DNA of 63,868 nucleotides, taken from assembly GCF_004054105.1 (NCBI RefSeq), contig NZ_SBLC01000019.1:1-63868 (forward strand), in the 5' to 3' direction. Shown here piece by piece: positions 1 to 8,942 of this stretch (its first letter is position 1; every line of letters starts with the position of its first letter). The notes under the pieces are model-generated. The model had not been told where the DNA came from. It made no database searches and saw only the letters and a list, made by a program, of their open reading frames with translations. The stretch is from Falsigemmobacter intermedius (GTDB taxonomy: Bacteria; Pseudomonadota; Alphaproteobacteria; Rhodobacterales; Rhodobacteraceae). Made by a program: the position numbers and the translations under genes.

Positions 1-450
1 TTTATATAGGAAATATAATGGTCAGGACAGCGAAATCAGCGCCTTACTTGGGAAATGTGGGATAAAGCAAATTTGATAGCACCATGGCGCAATGGAAACA
101 GTAATCGGTCAGACAGGCACACAGACTCAACCCTGAGTTGTCTTAGGACGTCGCCCGCCCGGAAAGGCATCCCGCCGAAACCGTGCCAGCAATATGGAAA
201 GTATAAAGAAAAAGCGTTATCTGATCAAATGTTTAAAAATTTAAATTTTTGTTTCAGGATCAGGCAGGGCGAAAAGAATCGCCCGCAGACAGGCCAGGGA
301 CCGCGATCTCCCGCAGAGTTTCTGTGCAGGGGGCGGAGCAAAGTGCTTTTTTACCGGGCAAGGACTTTAACCTTTGCCTCCGTGCGCGTAAGGCAGGGCC
401 CGAAAGACGCAACCCGCTGCCTGTAGCCTCTTTGGTTGAAAGTGACTGCC
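1..450. other. Upstream region of the first ABC operon, no gene seen
   Basis: I see no convincing gene here. Part of it is much more AT-rich than the rest of the window (about 181-260) and includes a perfect 16-bp A/T palindrome at 235-250. Further down, 356-379 and 391-422 can each form a small stem-loop (GGCAAGG with CCTTTGCC, AGGCAG with CTGCCT) just ahead of the substrate-binding protein gene. This is most simply the promoter and 5' leader of the ABC operon. I could not match the leader to a riboswitch class; it lacks the thiamin-box core. Confidence 0.5.
235..250. repeat. Perfect AT palindrome in the ABC operon promoter region
   Basis: The 16 bases are self-complementary and made only of A and T, which is exceptional in this GC-rich sequence. 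They lie about 200 bp before the first gene. They may be a promoter element, a regulator site or a DNA-bending site; which one cannot be told from sequence. Confidence 0.4.
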
Positions 451-1428
451 ATGTCGACGAAAGCTCCGCTGAAATCCCTGCTTCTGACCGCTGCCTTCTG
501 CCTCGCGGCAGCCCCCGCAGCCCTCGCTGACACGATCAAGATCGGCGTGCAGCCCTGGCTTGGCTATGGCCCGCTCTGGGTGGCGGCTGAAAAGGGCTTT
601 TTCAAAGAGGCAGGCGTTGATGTTGAGCTGGTCAACTTCAACTGGGATCAGGATCTGACCGCAGGTCTCGCCTCGGGCAATCTGCATCTGGTGGCCGCCG
701 CGACCAATACCACGCTGGTAAACATCAACCAGAACATCCCCGTCGTGGGCATCCTGGTGATGGACGAAGCCTCGACCGCCGATGCGGTCATCGCGGGCGA
801 TGCGATCAAAACCATCGCCGATCTGAAAGGCAAATCCGTCGCTTATGAGCGCGGCGCCACTTCGGATCTGCTGCTGAATTATGCGCTGAAGGCCAATGGC
901 ATGTCGCTGGCTGATGTCACCCCGGTGCCGATGGGCGCATCCGAGGCGGGTCTCGCGCTGATCGCGGGCCGCGTCGATGCGGCCGTGACCTATGAGCCCT
1001 ATATCTCCACCGCGCTGCGTCAGGACGATAAGGCCTCGGTCATCTATACCGCCGCCGAAAAGCCCGGCCTGATCTCGGATCTGCTGGTCGGCAACCCGGA
1101 CTGGGTGAAAGCCAACCAGAAAGACCTCGAAGCCGTGATCCGCGGCTGGGATATGGCGGTGAACTTCGTGCGCGAAAACCCGGCCGAGGGTGGCCAGATG
1201 ATCGCCGATGCCGTGGGCGCACCGATGGAAGAGTTTGAACCGGCCTTCAAAGGCGTGCATCTCTTCACCTCTAAAGAGAACGCCGAAATCCTGAAAGGTC
1301 AGTATCAGGACACCGTGGCCGCCATCGGCGGCATCATGATCGAGACCAACCCGGAAGACATCACCCGCATCGTGCCGGCGGAAGAGCTTCTGAACACCGA
1401 CGCCGTTCTGGCCGTCGCCGCTCAGTAA
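451..1428 (+). CDS. ABC transporter substrate-binding protein, NMT1/SsuA/TauA-like
   Basis: A 325-residue periplasmic binding protein that captures a small ligand for the permease and ATPase encoded next. Residues 1-26 form a classical signal peptide ending in AALA, so the mature protein starts at about Asp27. The body has the NMT1/THI5-like fold pattern: a GVQPWLGYGPLWVA start, ADLKGKSVAYERG near the middle, and AAVTYEP in the second lobe. The frame is open upstream to a TTG at 436, but ATG451 gives the better signal peptide. The gene lies 9 bp from the permease. The family handles nitrate, taurine, sulfonates or pyrimidine precursors; the actual ligand is unknown. Confidence 0.88.
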   Translation: MSTKAPLKSLLLTAAFCLAAAPAALADTIKIGVQPWLGYGPLWVAAEKGFFKEAGVDVELVNFNWDQDLTAGLASGNLHLVAAATNTTLVNINQNIPVVGILVMDEASTADAVIAGDAIKTIADLKGKSVAYERGATSDLLLNYALKANGMSLADVTPVPMGASEAGLALIAGRVDAAVTYEPYISTALRQDDKASVIYTAAEKPGLISDLLVGNPDWVKANQKDLEAVIRGWDMAVNFVRENPAEGGQMIADAVGAPMEEFEPAFKGVHLFTSKENAEILKGQYQDTVAAIGGIMIETNPEDITRIVPAEELLNTDAVLAVAAQ

Positions 1429-1437
1429 GGCCAGCTC

Positions 1438-2250
1438 ATGCCGGGACATCCCTTCCGTCTGCGCGAGCTGTTCCGGCTGCGCAAAGAGATCCCGAAGCCG
1501 GTTTACACGGCTTCGGGTTTCGTGCTGCCTGCGGTGCTGATCCTTTTGTGGTGGGCCGTGGTTCAGGCGGGCCTCATCCGCCCGCTGTTCCTGCCCGGCC
1601 CGGGCGCTGTTCTCTCTGAGGGCTGGCGGCAGCTGGAAAAGGGCATTCTGCTCTCAGATGCTGCCGTTTCCATCTACCGCATCGTCGCGGGCTGGCTGGC
1701 CGCTACCATTATCGCGGTGCCGGTTGGCATTCTGATGGGGAATTTCCGGATCTTTGAGGGGCTTTTGTCGCCCCTCGTCTCGACGCTGCGCTATGTGCCG
1801 GTGGTGGCGCTGATCCCGCTGACCATCCTCTGGGCGGGCATCGGGGACGGTCAGAAGATCCTGATCCTCTTTATCGGCACCTTCTTCAGCCAGGTTCTGA
1901 TGATCATGGACAACGTCAAAAACATCGACGTCAGCCTGATCCGCGCGGGCCAGACGCTGGGCTTCTCCAATGCCGAGATCCTGCGCCGCATCATCCTGCC
2001 TGCTGCCGCACCGGCGATTTGGGACACCTTCCGCATCACCATCGGCTGGACCTGGACCTATCTGGTGGTGGCCGAACTCGTGGCCGCAAGCGACGGCCTT
2101 GGCCGCCGCATCATGGATGCGCAGCGCTATATGGCCACGCAGACGATCCTCTTTGGCACGCTGTTCATCGGGCTTCTGGGGCTGATCACCGACTGGCTCT
2201 TTAAGAAAATCGGCCAGCGGCTTTTCCGCTGGAATGAGGGGCGGCGCTGA
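1438..2250 (+). CDS. ABC transporter permease, SsuC/TauC family
   Basis: A 270-residue inner-membrane permease with about six hydrophobic segments, beginning with a strong one at residues 25-48. The cytoplasmic EAA loop that docks the ATPase is recognisable at about residues 169-195 (AGQTLGFSNAEILRRIILPAA). Its stop codon overlaps the start of the ATPase gene (ATGA-type overlap at 2250), so the two are translationally coupled. Length and topology fit the SsuC/TauC/NrtB family. Substrate is not identified. Confidence 0.9.
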   Translation: MPGHPFRLRELFRLRKEIPKPVYTASGFVLPAVLILLWWAVVQAGLIRPLFLPGPGAVLSEGWRQLEKGILLSDAAVSIYRIVAGWLAATIIAVPVGILMGNFRIFEGLLSPLVSTLRYVPVVALIPLTILWAGIGDGQKILILFIGTFFSQVLMIMDNVKNIDVSLIRAGQTLGFSNAEILRRIILPAAAPAIWDTFRITIGWTWTYLVVAELVAASDGLGRRIMDAQRYMATQTILFGTLFIGLLGLITDWLFKKIGQRLFRWNEGRR

Positions 2251-3038
2251 TGACTGAGAAAATCCGCATTGAGCGCGTTGGCAAAGACTTTGACGTCGAC
2301 GGACGCGCCATGGTGGCGATTTCTGAGATCGACCTCAGCATCGCTGAAAATCAGTTCGTCTCGATCGTTGGCACCTCGGGCTGCGGGAAATCCACGCTCC
2401 TGAATATGGTCGGCGGTCTCGATGAGCCGACGCGGGGCCGCATCCTGATCGACGGTCAGGACGTGCGCGGGCCGGGCCGCGACCGGGGCTTCGTCTTTCA
2501 GTCCTACACGCTGTTTGAGTGGATGACGGTGGAAGAAAACATCCGCTACGCGCTGGAGAAATCCGCGCTCTCGAAAGCGGAAAAGTCCGATATGGTTGCC
2601 CATTTCATTGAGGCCGTGGGTCTTGCGGGCTTTGAGAAGGCCTGGCCGAAGCAACTCTCCGGCGGCATGAAGCAGCGCGTGGCGATCGCCCGGGCGCTGG
2701 TTTACAAGCCTTCGATCCTGCTTATGGATGAGCCTTTTGGCGCACTCGATGCCCAGACCCGTGGCATGATGCAGGAACTGCTGCTGCAGATCTGGACCGA
2801 CCACCGCGTCACCTGCCTTTTCGTCACCCATGACGTCGACGAGGCGATCTTCCTTGCCGACCGCGTGGTCGTGCTCGGCTCACGCCCGGGCCATGTGAAG
2901 CGCGATCTGGTGGTGGATCTGCCGCGCCCGCGTGCCTTTGATCTGGTCACCGCGCCGGAATTCATGGAGACCAAGCGGCTGATCCTGAACGACATCCGCG
3001 AAGAAACCCTGAAGCTGATGGCCGCAGGGGCGCATTGA
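2250..3038 (+). CDS. ABC transporter ATPase, SsuB/TauB family
   Basis: A 262-residue ATP-binding subunit that powers the importer. All motifs are present: Walker A GTSGCGKST (41-49), Q-loop FVFQS (82-86), signature LSGGM (136-140), Walker B ILLMDEP (156-162) and the switch His194 in FVTHD. The start overlaps the permease stop. It is the third gene of an SBP-permease-ATPase operon and is followed 51 bp later by a hydrolase gene in the same direction. Confidence 0.92.
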   Translation: MTEKIRIERVGKDFDVDGRAMVAISEIDLSIAENQFVSIVGTSGCGKSTLLNMVGGLDEPTRGRILIDGQDVRGPGRDRGFVFQSYTLFEWMTVEENIRYALEKSALSKAEKSDMVAHFIEAVGLAGFEKAWPKQLSGGMKQRVAIARALVYKPSILLMDEPFGALDAQTRGMMQELLLQIWTDHRVTCLFVTHDVDEAIFLADRVVVLGSRPGHVKRDLVVDLPRPRAFDLVTAPEFMETKRLILNDIREETLKLMAAGAH

Positions 3039-3051
3039 CACGGCACCTCTC

Positions 3052-3085
3052 CCCCCGCAGTCTCGCGCAAAAGCGAGGGCGGGGG
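3052..3085 (+). promoter_or_regulatory. Stem-loop covering the ribosome-binding site of the hydrolase gene
   Basis: The intergenic segment can fold with an outer stem CCCCCGC (3052-3058) with GCGGGGG (3079-3085) and an inner stem CTCGC (3062-3066) with GCGAG (3073-3077). The 3' arm contains the purine-rich GGGCGGGGG that is the only plausible Shine-Dalgarno for ATG3090. No T-run follows, so it is not a typical terminator. It may lower hydrolase translation or protect the upstream mRNA. Confidence 0.45.
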
Positions 3086-3089
3086 AAAC

Positions 3090-4037
3090 ATGGCACTGCA
3101 TCCTTATTTTCAAAACCTTGTTGAACAGACGAAGGGGCAGCCGCCGCGTTCCGCCGGCAGCCCCGGGACGGCGCGGGCTCTGACGGCGGCGGGTTGTCAG
3201 CGTCTGGGGCCGGGGCCTGCCATGGCAGAAAAGCGCGATCTGACCCTGCCGGGGCGGGGCGGTCGGATCCCGGCGCGGCTCTTTATCCCCCACGGGGCCG
3301 AGGATGCCCTTATCGTCTTCTACCACGGCGGCGGCTGGGTGCTGGGCACCCCGGAGGATTACGACAGCCAGGTCTCGGCGCTGGCAGAGGCCGCGCGGAT
3401 CCCCGTTCTCTTCGTGGACTACCGCCTGGCCCCAGAACATCCCTTCCCCGCCGCCGCAGATGATGCCGAAGATGCCATGGCGGCGGTTCTCTCCGGCGGC
3501 CTTCCGGGCCTGCCCGAAGGCCCGGTCATCGTCATGGGCGACAGCGCAGGCGGCAATCTGACGGCGGTGGTCTGCAATGCTCTCCCCGAGAAGGGCCGGG
3601 TGGCTTTACAGGTGCTTTATTACCCGGTCACGGACAGCGACTTCACCCGCGCCTCCTACAGCGCCTATGGCACAGATCATCTGCTGACCGCTGCCGATAT
3701 GCGCTGGTTCTTTGACCACTATGTCCCGGATCCCGCGCAGCGCAGCGATCCCAGGGTTGCCCCGCTCCGTCATCCCCGTCCGGGCGGTCCGGCTGTGCCC
3801 GCGCTGATTGTCACGGCGGAATGTGACGTGCTGCGCGACGAAGGTACGGCCTATGCCGAAGCTTTGCGCAGCGCCGGATGCCCCGTCACGCTGCGGGAGG
3901 TGCCCGGCATGGCGCATGTCTTTTTGCGTCACCACGCCCAGGTGCCCGAGGCCGCCGCAGATCTCGCCGAAACGGCGGCGCAGATCCGGCAGGCAGCAGG
4001 TCTGCCGCCCCTTACAGCGCCGCCTGCCAGGTCCTGA
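3090..4037 (+). CDS. Alpha/beta hydrolase, hormone-sensitive lipase (HSL) family
   Basis: A 315-residue cytoplasmic esterase-like protein. The HSL oxyanion motif HGGGW is at 79-83, the nucleophile elbow GDSAGG at 150-155 (Ser152), and the remaining triad residues are probably Asp246 (ECDVLRD) and His276 (GMAHVF). It lies 51 bp behind the ABC ATPase on the same strand, so it may act on an ester or amide taken up by that importer. Its last 26 bp overlap the convergent DUF2585 gene. Substrate is unknown; assignment to the fold is firm. Confidence 0.85.
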   Translation: MALHPYFQNLVEQTKGQPPRSAGSPGTARALTAAGCQRLGPGPAMAEKRDLTLPGRGGRIPARLFIPHGAEDALIVFYHGGGWVLGTPEDYDSQVSALAEAARIPVLFVDYRLAPEHPFPAAADDAEDAMAAVLSGGLPGLPEGPVIVMGDSAGGNLTAVVCNALPEKGRVALQVLYYPVTDSDFTRASYSAYGTDHLLTAADMRWFFDHYVPDPAQRSDPRVAPLRHPRPGGPAVPALIVTAECDVLRDEGTAYAEALRSAGCPVTLREVPGMAHVFLRHHAQVPEAAADLAETAAQIRQAAGLPPLTAPPARS

Positions 4038-4599
4038 TCGCCTCAATCGGCCAGATCAGCATCACCACGTTAAGGGTCAGGTTGTCGCGGATCACCAGCG
4101 CGACACCCACCTCAAAGATCACCGCCACAACCACCGTCAGCCAGACCGGTGCCAGCGCAGCAAAGCCAAAGCCAAGCGCCATAAACACACTGTCCATGAC
4201 AGAGTTCAGGATGCTGTCCCCGGTATAGCCCACGGCCATGGTGGCTGTGCGGTAATGCTCAATGACCATGGGGGTGTTTTCCAGCACCTCCCAGGCCACC
4301 TCAACCAGCATGGCCAGGGCAAAGCGGAAGGCAAGGCTTCGGTGCCGGAAAGCCAGATGCGCCAGCCAATAGAACAAAAAGCCATGCAGGATGTGGCTCG
4401 GCGTGTACCAGTCGGCCAGATGCTGCGAATTGCCGGAGGTATTCACGCCGGGCTCAAAGAGCCGGATATAACCGCAGTCGCAGATCCAGATCCGGCCCAT
4501 GGCCCAGAGCACCAGGACCTGAGCCACCACAAGCGCCGCCGCCACGCCATACCAGAAGCGGGGATCAGAAGTCCGGTCATGAGGAGAGGCGGTCAGCAT
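4012..4599 (-). CDS. DUF2585 (UPF0314) membrane protein
   Basis: A 195-residue integral membrane protein with several hydrophobic segments. The stretch with RIWICDCGY, NSSGNS-like NTSGNSQHLADWYTPSH and HGFLFYWL is the characteristic block of the DUF2585/UPF0314 family of alphaproteobacteria. Function is not known. I start it at ATG4599 (MLTASPHDR); the frame is open further upstream but that part looks non-coding and holds an operator. The gene diverges from the flavin monooxygenase and its 3' end overlaps the hydrolase. Confidence 0.8.
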   Translation of the reverse strand: MLTASPHDRTSDPRFWYGVAAALVVAQVLVLWAMGRIWICDCGYIRLFEPGVNTSGNSQHLADWYTPSHILHGFLFYWLAHLAFRHRSLAFRFALAMLVEVAWEVLENTPMVIEHYRTATMAVGYTGDSILNSVMDSVFMALGFGFAALAPVWLTVVVAVIFEVGVALVIRDNLTLNVVMLIWPIEAIRTWQAAL

Positions 4600-4691
4600 A
4601 GCGGGCCTTTCAGGCTTGGGAGGACAGCCGGATGCTTTCTGAAAGCCCCTCGCTTTGCAAGGGCCACTGGCTGCGGCTGCCAGAGCAAAAT

Positions 4692-4709
4692 TGAGACAGA
4701 TATGTCTCA
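4692..4709. promoter_or_regulatory. Inverted-repeat operator, probable TetR site 1
   Basis: A perfect inverted repeat, TGAGACA-GATA-TGTCTCA, lies between the divergent DUF2585 and monooxygenase genes. The 21 bases from 4692 match those from 9790 at 15 positions, with the shared core GACAGnnATGTCnCATTT. The second copy sits in front of the amino-acid ABC operon whose last gene is a TetR regulator, so the two are likely targets of that protein. Binding itself is inferred. Confidence 0.6.
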
Positions 4710-4787
4710 TTTTGATCCACAGGCCCTTGAAGGCGCTGCCCTGCCCGCTTTATCCCTCAGCCGGAACAACCGGTCAGGACGACGCCC

Positions 4788-6107
4788 ATGCCAGCCTCTC
4801 AGATGAGCCTTCTGCTCTTTCTTTCGCCCGTGGGCTATCAGACCTCTGCCTGGCGGCACCCGGACAGCCGCTCGGAAGAGCTTTATGGGCTGGATCTTCC
4901 GGCAGATATTGCCCGGCGGGCCGAGGCTGCAAAGCTTCACGCGCTCTTTCTGGCGGACTGGCTGTCTTTTGAGGAAACCGGGCGCAACCCGGACCTCAAC
5001 GGCTATGAGCCTTTCACCACCATCGCAGCCCTTTCGGCAGTGACAAAACACATCGGCCTGATCGGCACCGCCGCGACCAGCTTCTGGCCGCCCTATCTGC
5101 TGGCACGCCAGCTTTCGCAGATCGACTGGCTGTCAAAGGGCCGCGCGGGCTGGAATATCGTCACCGCCACCACAGGCCAGGAGAACTTCAACTGCGACCT
5201 GCCGCCCCGGAATGAGCGCTACGCCCGGGCCTATGATTATATGGCGGCCATGACGGGCCTTTGGGACGGCTGGCAGGATGATGCGGTTCTCAATGACCGC
5301 GCGGGCGGCGTCTGGGCGGATAACGCCCGCATCCGCGCCACCCACCACCAAAGCGCGCATCTGAAGATCGAAGGCCCGCTGATGTTGCCGCGCTCACCCC
5401 AGGGCTGGCCGGTGCTGGCCCAGGCCGGGGCTTCTGAGGCCGGGCGGGACTTTGCCGCGCACTACGGCGAGGTCGTCTTTACGGTCGCCCCGCGCCTCGG
5501 GATCGCCCAGGAGTTCTACGGCGACCTGAAATCGCGGGTGGAAAAGGCGGGCCGCCCGCGCAGCGCCCTCCGCGTCCATCCCGGCCTGATGCCGATCGTC
5601 GGCGATGATGCGAAAGATGCCGCCCGCATTCAGAATGAGCTTCTGGATTACACCGATGAGCAGACCGGCCTCGCCCGTCTGAGCCACGGCCTGGAAGGTG
5701 CGGATCTCTCCGGTCTGGACTGGAACGACACCATCCCGCCCGAGCGTCTGAAAGATCCGGCCCTTGCCGTCATGAGCCAGGAAGCCACGACGCGCTATCC
5801 CTATTACCATCACCTGGCGGTGGAGCAGAAATATACCCTGCGCCAGATGATGCGCGAAGTGATGCGCGCCGCCGGGCATGCCGTCATTGCAGGCTCGGCT
5901 GAAGAGATCGCCGATCACATGCAGCACTGGTTTGAGAACGGCGCGGCGGACGGCTTTGCCCTGCTGCCGCCGACCTGCGGTGAGGCACTGGACCGTATTC
6001 TGACTGAGGTGGTGCCGATCCTGCAGGAGCGCGGCCTGTTCCGGCGCGACTACGCCGAAGGGACTTTGCGCGACAATCTTGGCCTGCCGCGCCCCCCGGC
6101 CCGCTGA
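4788..6107 (+). CDS. Flavin-dependent monooxygenase, NtaA/SnaA/DszA family
   Basis: A 439-residue luciferase-like, FMN-dependent enzyme. Family hallmarks are the N-terminal FLSPVGYQTSAWR block, the LFLADW strand, AATSFWPPYLLAR, and GRAGWNIVTA near residue 120. NtaA, SnaA and DszA use FMNH2 and oxygen to break C-N or C-S bonds; a partner flavin reductase is usually needed and none is seen nearby. ATG4788 has AGGA about 10 bases upstream; ATG4803 is an alternative. The gene diverges from DUF2585 over a palindromic operator and meets the TetR gene tail to tail. Substrate is unknown. Confidence 0.87.
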   Translation: MPASQMSLLLFLSPVGYQTSAWRHPDSRSEELYGLDLPADIARRAEAAKLHALFLADWLSFEETGRNPDLNGYEPFTTIAALSAVTKHIGLIGTAATSFWPPYLLARQLSQIDWLSKGRAGWNIVTATTGQENFNCDLPPRNERYARAYDYMAAMTGLWDGWQDDAVLNDRAGGVWADNARIRATHHQSAHLKIEGPLMLPRSPQGWPVLAQAGASEAGRDFAAHYGEVVFTVAPRLGIAQEFYGDLKSRVEKAGRPRSALRVHPGLMPIVGDDAKDAARIQNELLDYTDEQTGLARLSHGLEGADLSGLDWNDTIPPERLKDPALAVMSQEATTRYPYYHHLAVEQKYTLRQMMREVMRAAGHAVIAGSAEEIADHMQHWFENGAADGFALLPPTCGEALDRILTEVVPILQERGLFRRDYAEGTLRDNLGLPRPPAR

Positions 6108-6120
6108 AGCCCGCAGCCGC

Positions 6121-6708
6121 TCAGTCCGCCCCCGCCTCCGGATCGGCGGAGAAAATCCCCGCCGTCAGCGTGGCCATCATCGCCTCCAGCGCCTGATGGC
6201 GGGGCGTGCCCTCTGCCACCAGTTCGGCCGCCAGCCGCAGCAGCGTCCAGTAACTGCGCAGCCCCCAATCGGGCGGATCGCTGCGCCCGGGGCGCAGAGC
6301 CCGCGCCACGGCTGCGCGGACAATCTCATCCGCATCGGTCAGCCCGGCGAAAATCTCAGGCTTCAGCAGGTAAAGCCGCTCATGGTAGATGAAATCCAGC
6401 GCCAGCCCAAGGTCGATCTGTTCATCCGCCAGCCGCCTGAGCGCCGCCAGCGGCGGGCCGCTTTCCGGGGCAGCCCGCAGAATGGCGGCATTGCTTAGCT
6501 CGTAGATATGCCGCGCCATGGCCTGAATCAGTGCCGGGCGGTCGTCAAAATAGCGGTGGAGCGTGCTGCGCCCGACGCCTGCGGCATCGGCAATGTCGTG
6601 GATCGTGGCCGAAGGGTTTTTCGGCAGCACCCGCATGGCCGCATCCAGAATGGCCAGCCGCGTGCGGGCCCGCACGCCGCTCAGGCTCTGCCGCTCATCC
6701 GCACCCAC
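6121..6708 (-). CDS. TetR/AcrR family transcriptional regulator
   Basis: A 195-residue regulator. Residues 34-55 (SATIHDIADAAGVGRSTLHRYF) form the TetR helix-turn-helix; the rest is a helical ligand-binding domain without a recognisable ligand. It starts only 50 bp after the amino-acid ABC ATPase gene and reads in the same direction, so it is probably the last gene of that operon and autoregulated through the inverted repeat at 9792-9805. A similar repeat at 4692-4709 suggests it also controls the monooxygenase divergon. Confidence 0.87.
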   Translation of the reverse strand: MGADERQSLSGVRARTRLAILDAAMRVLPKNPSATIHDIADAAGVGRSTLHRYFDDRPALIQAMARHIYELSNAAILRAAPESGPPLAALRRLADEQIDLGLALDFIYHERLYLLKPEIFAGLTDADEIVRAAVARALRPGRSDPPDWGLRSYWTLLRLAAELVAEGTPRHQALEAMMATLTAGIFSADPEAGAD

Positions 6709-6758
6709 CCTGTCGCCCCCTCAGCCCCTTGCCGTTCTGACAGGCAAAGTGCCAGCCC

Positions 6759-7535
6759 TTACTTCAGGTTGCCACTCAAAAATGCCTGCAGGCGCGGCGT
6801 TTGCGGGAAATTCAGGATCTCAGCAGGGGCACCCTCTTCCTCGATGCGGCCCTGGTGCAGAAACTGCACATGGCTTGAGACATTGCGCGCAAAGCCCATC
6901 TCATGGGTGACGACCACCATGGTGCGGCCCTCTTCGGCCAGGCTCTGCATCACCTTCAGAACCCCTCCCACCAGTTCCGGATCAAGCGCCGAAGTCGGCT
7001 CATCAAAGAGCAGGATCTCAGGCTCCATGGCCAGCGCCCGAGCAATCGCCACGCGCTGCTGCTGACCGCCCGACATATGGCCCGGATAGCTTTGCGCAAG
7101 CTTCGGGTCCAGCCCCACACGGTCGAGATAGTGATCCGCCCGCTCCTGCGCCTCAGCCCGCGACAGACCCAGCACATTGAGGGGCGCGAAGGTCACATTC
7201 TGCCGCGCGGTCATATGCGACCAGAGGTTAAAATGCTGAAACACCATGGCAAGGCGCACCCGCAAAGCCCGCAGCCCCGCCTCATCCGCCACCACCAGAC
7301 GACCATCTGCACCTTTGCGGGTGGCCACCTCACGTCCGTCGAGGATCAGACGGCCGCTGTCGGGGTTTTCGAGAAAATTGATGCAGCGCAGAAAGGTGCT
7401 TTTGCCCGAACCGCTCGAGCCGATCAGGCTGACCACATCGCCCCGCTTTGCGCGCAGGCTCACGCCCTTCAGCACCTGGGTGGTGCCGTAGCTTTTCGTG
7501 ACATCAAGGGCTTCGAGTTTCATCGGCTCTGACAT
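6759..7535 (-). CDS. Polar amino-acid ABC transporter ATPase (HisP/GlnQ type)
   Basis: A 258-residue ATPase. Walker [10 protein letters not shown] is at 39-47, signature MSGGQQQ at 154-160, Walker B ILLFDEP at 174-180, with the SALD D-loop after it. The insertion around residues 68-90 ([19 protein letters not shown]) is typical of HisP-like ATPases of basic amino-acid importers. I chose ATG7535, one base after the stop of the upstream permease and preceded by GAAAGG; the frame extends further to 7565. Confidence 0.92.
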   Translation of the reverse strand: MSEPMKLEALDVTKSYGTTQVLKGVSLRAKRGDVVSLIGSSGSGKSTFLRCINFLENPDSGRLILDGREVATRKGADGRLVVADEAGLRALRVRLAMVFQHFNLWSHMTARQNVTFAPLNVLGLSRAEAQERADHYLDRVGLDPKLAQSYPGHMSGGQQQRVAIARALAMEPEILLFDEPTSALDPELVGGVLKVMQSLAEEGRTMVVVTHEMGFARNVSSHVQFLHQGRIEEEGAPAEILNFPQTPRLQAFLSGNLK

Positions 7536-7536
7536 T

Positions 7537-8250
7537 TCAAGCCTTTCTCGGGCTGGCATAGGCAAGGAAGTGGCGCTCGATCTGACGGAAAAGACCCAGA
7601 AGCAGCATGGCGGTGCCGAGGTAAATCATCGCCGCGATGCCATAAGCCTCAAAGGGCATATAGGTCTCGGCATTCACATCGCCCGCGACCTTCATCAGAT
7701 CGGGCACGGTGGCGGTGAAGGCGATGGCCGTGGCATGCAGCATGAAGATCACCTCATTGCTGTATGAGGGCAGCGCGCGGCGCAGCGCGGCCGGGATCAG
7801 AAGCTTCGTCCAGAGCGCCACCCGCCCGAGGCCGTAAGCGCGCGCCGCCTCCACCTCTCCGGCGGGGATGGCGCGGAAAGCTCCGGCCAGAAACTCGGTG
7901 GTATAGGCCGAGGTGTTCAGCACCAGCGCCAGCACCACACAGTTGAAGCCCGAGCGGAAGAACCCCGCCACGAAGGGCGTCTCCCGAATGATTTCAAGCT
8001 GATACATGCCGGTATAGATGATCAGCAGCTGCACATAGAGCGGCGTGCCGCGAAAGACGAAGGTGAACACCTGCACCGGCCAGGACAGCGCCCGCCTGGA
8101 ACTGACCCGCGCAATCGCCAGCGGCAGCGAGACGCAAAGCCCCAGCACCAGCGAAATCGCCAGCAGCATCAGCGTGACCGCAAGGCCCGACCACTGAATG
8201 CCGTCATGCCAGAAATAGGCGCGGCCATAGGTGAGGAAGGTCTCAATCAC
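7537..8250 (-). CDS. Polar amino-acid ABC transporter permease (HisM type)
   Basis: A 237-residue inner-membrane protein with about five transmembrane segments and the amino-acid permease signature [11 protein letters not shown] in the first third, then the EAA loop [28 protein letters not shown] split over two stretches. It overlaps the upstream permease by an ATGA junction and pairs with it as the transmembrane heterodimer of a histidine/lysine/arginine/ornithine-type importer. Confidence 0.9.
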   Translation of the reverse strand: MIETFLTYGRAYFWHDGIQWSGLAVTLMLLAISLVLGLCVSLPLAIARVSSRRALSWPVQVFTFVFRGTPLYVQLLIIYTGMYQLEIIRETPFVAGFFRSGFNCVVLALVLNTSAYTTEFLAGAFRAIPAGEVEAARAYGLGRVALWTKLLIPAALRRALPSYSNEVIFMLHATAIAFTATVPDLMKVAGDVNAETYMPFEAYGIAAMIYLGTAMLLLGLFRQIERHFLAYASPRKA

Positions 8251-8942
8251 AGCGCCACCTCGCGCACACCCACGGAGTAGCGCCGGTTCAGCCAGGCGAT
8301 CAGCAGCGTCGAAAGCGCGGTGACGATCAGATAAAAGCCCGCGCAGATCAGCAGGTAAAACATCACCTGACCTGAGCCTTTACCGGCATTGATCGCCGCG
8401 CGGGTGATATCGGGCAACCCCACCAGCGAAACCACCGCCGTGGCTTTCACCATGACCAGCCAGTTGTTCGCCATGCCCGGCAGCGCAAAGCGCATCATCT
8501 GGGGGAAAAGGATGTGCCGGAAACAGGCCGCCCGCGTCAGACCATAGGCGAGACCCGCCTCAATCTGACCCTTTGGCACGGCCATGAAGGCGCCGCGAAA
8601 GGTCTCGCTGAAATAGGCCCCATAGATCACGCCCAGAACGATGGCCCCGGCGCCGAAGGGGCTGATCTCAATCTGCCCGATCCCAAGCGCATCCGTCGCC
8701 ATATTCAGCCAGATCTGCAGGCTGAAATAGAGCAGCAGCATCATGGCAATGTCGGGCGTGCCGCGCATCACCGTGGCATAGGTCCCCGCCAGCGTCCTTG
8801 CAATGTGCCCGCCCGACTGGCGGGCCAGGGCCACCAGCAGCCCCAGACACAGCGCCAGCGCCAGGGCACTGAGCGCAAGCGTCAGCGTGGTGAACATGCC
8901 GCTGAGCAGCATGTCCCGATAGCCGGCGGGGATCGCCATCAC
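8247..8942 (-). CDS. Polar amino-acid ABC transporter permease (HisQ type)
   Basis: A 231-residue membrane permease. It carries the family signature MRGTPDIAMMLLLYF and the EAA loop GQIEAGLAYGLTRAACFRHILFPQM in two adjacent stretches. It begins directly after the stop of the binding-protein gene and overlaps the next permease by four bases, so the whole set is one operon. Role: half of the translocation pore of the amino-acid importer. Confidence 0.9.
   Translation of the reverse strand: MMAIPAGYRDMLLSGMFTTLTLALSALALALCLGLLVALARQSGGHIARTLAGTYATVMRGTPDIAMMLLLYFSLQIWLNMATDALGIGQIEISPFGAGAIVLGVIYGAYFSETFRGAFMAVPKGQIEAGLAYGLTRAACFRHILFPQMMRFALPGMANNWLVMVKATAVVSLVGLPDITRAAINAGKGSGQVMFYLLICAGFYLIVTALSTLLIAWLNRRYSVGVREVAL

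Noticed and set aside
350-450. TPP riboswitch ahead of the NMT1-like ABC operon
   Set aside because: Small stems are present but the conserved thiamin-box core sequences are not.
436-450. TTG start for the first binding-protein gene
   Set aside because: The ATG at 451 gives a normal signal peptide, and the five extra codons add nothing typical.
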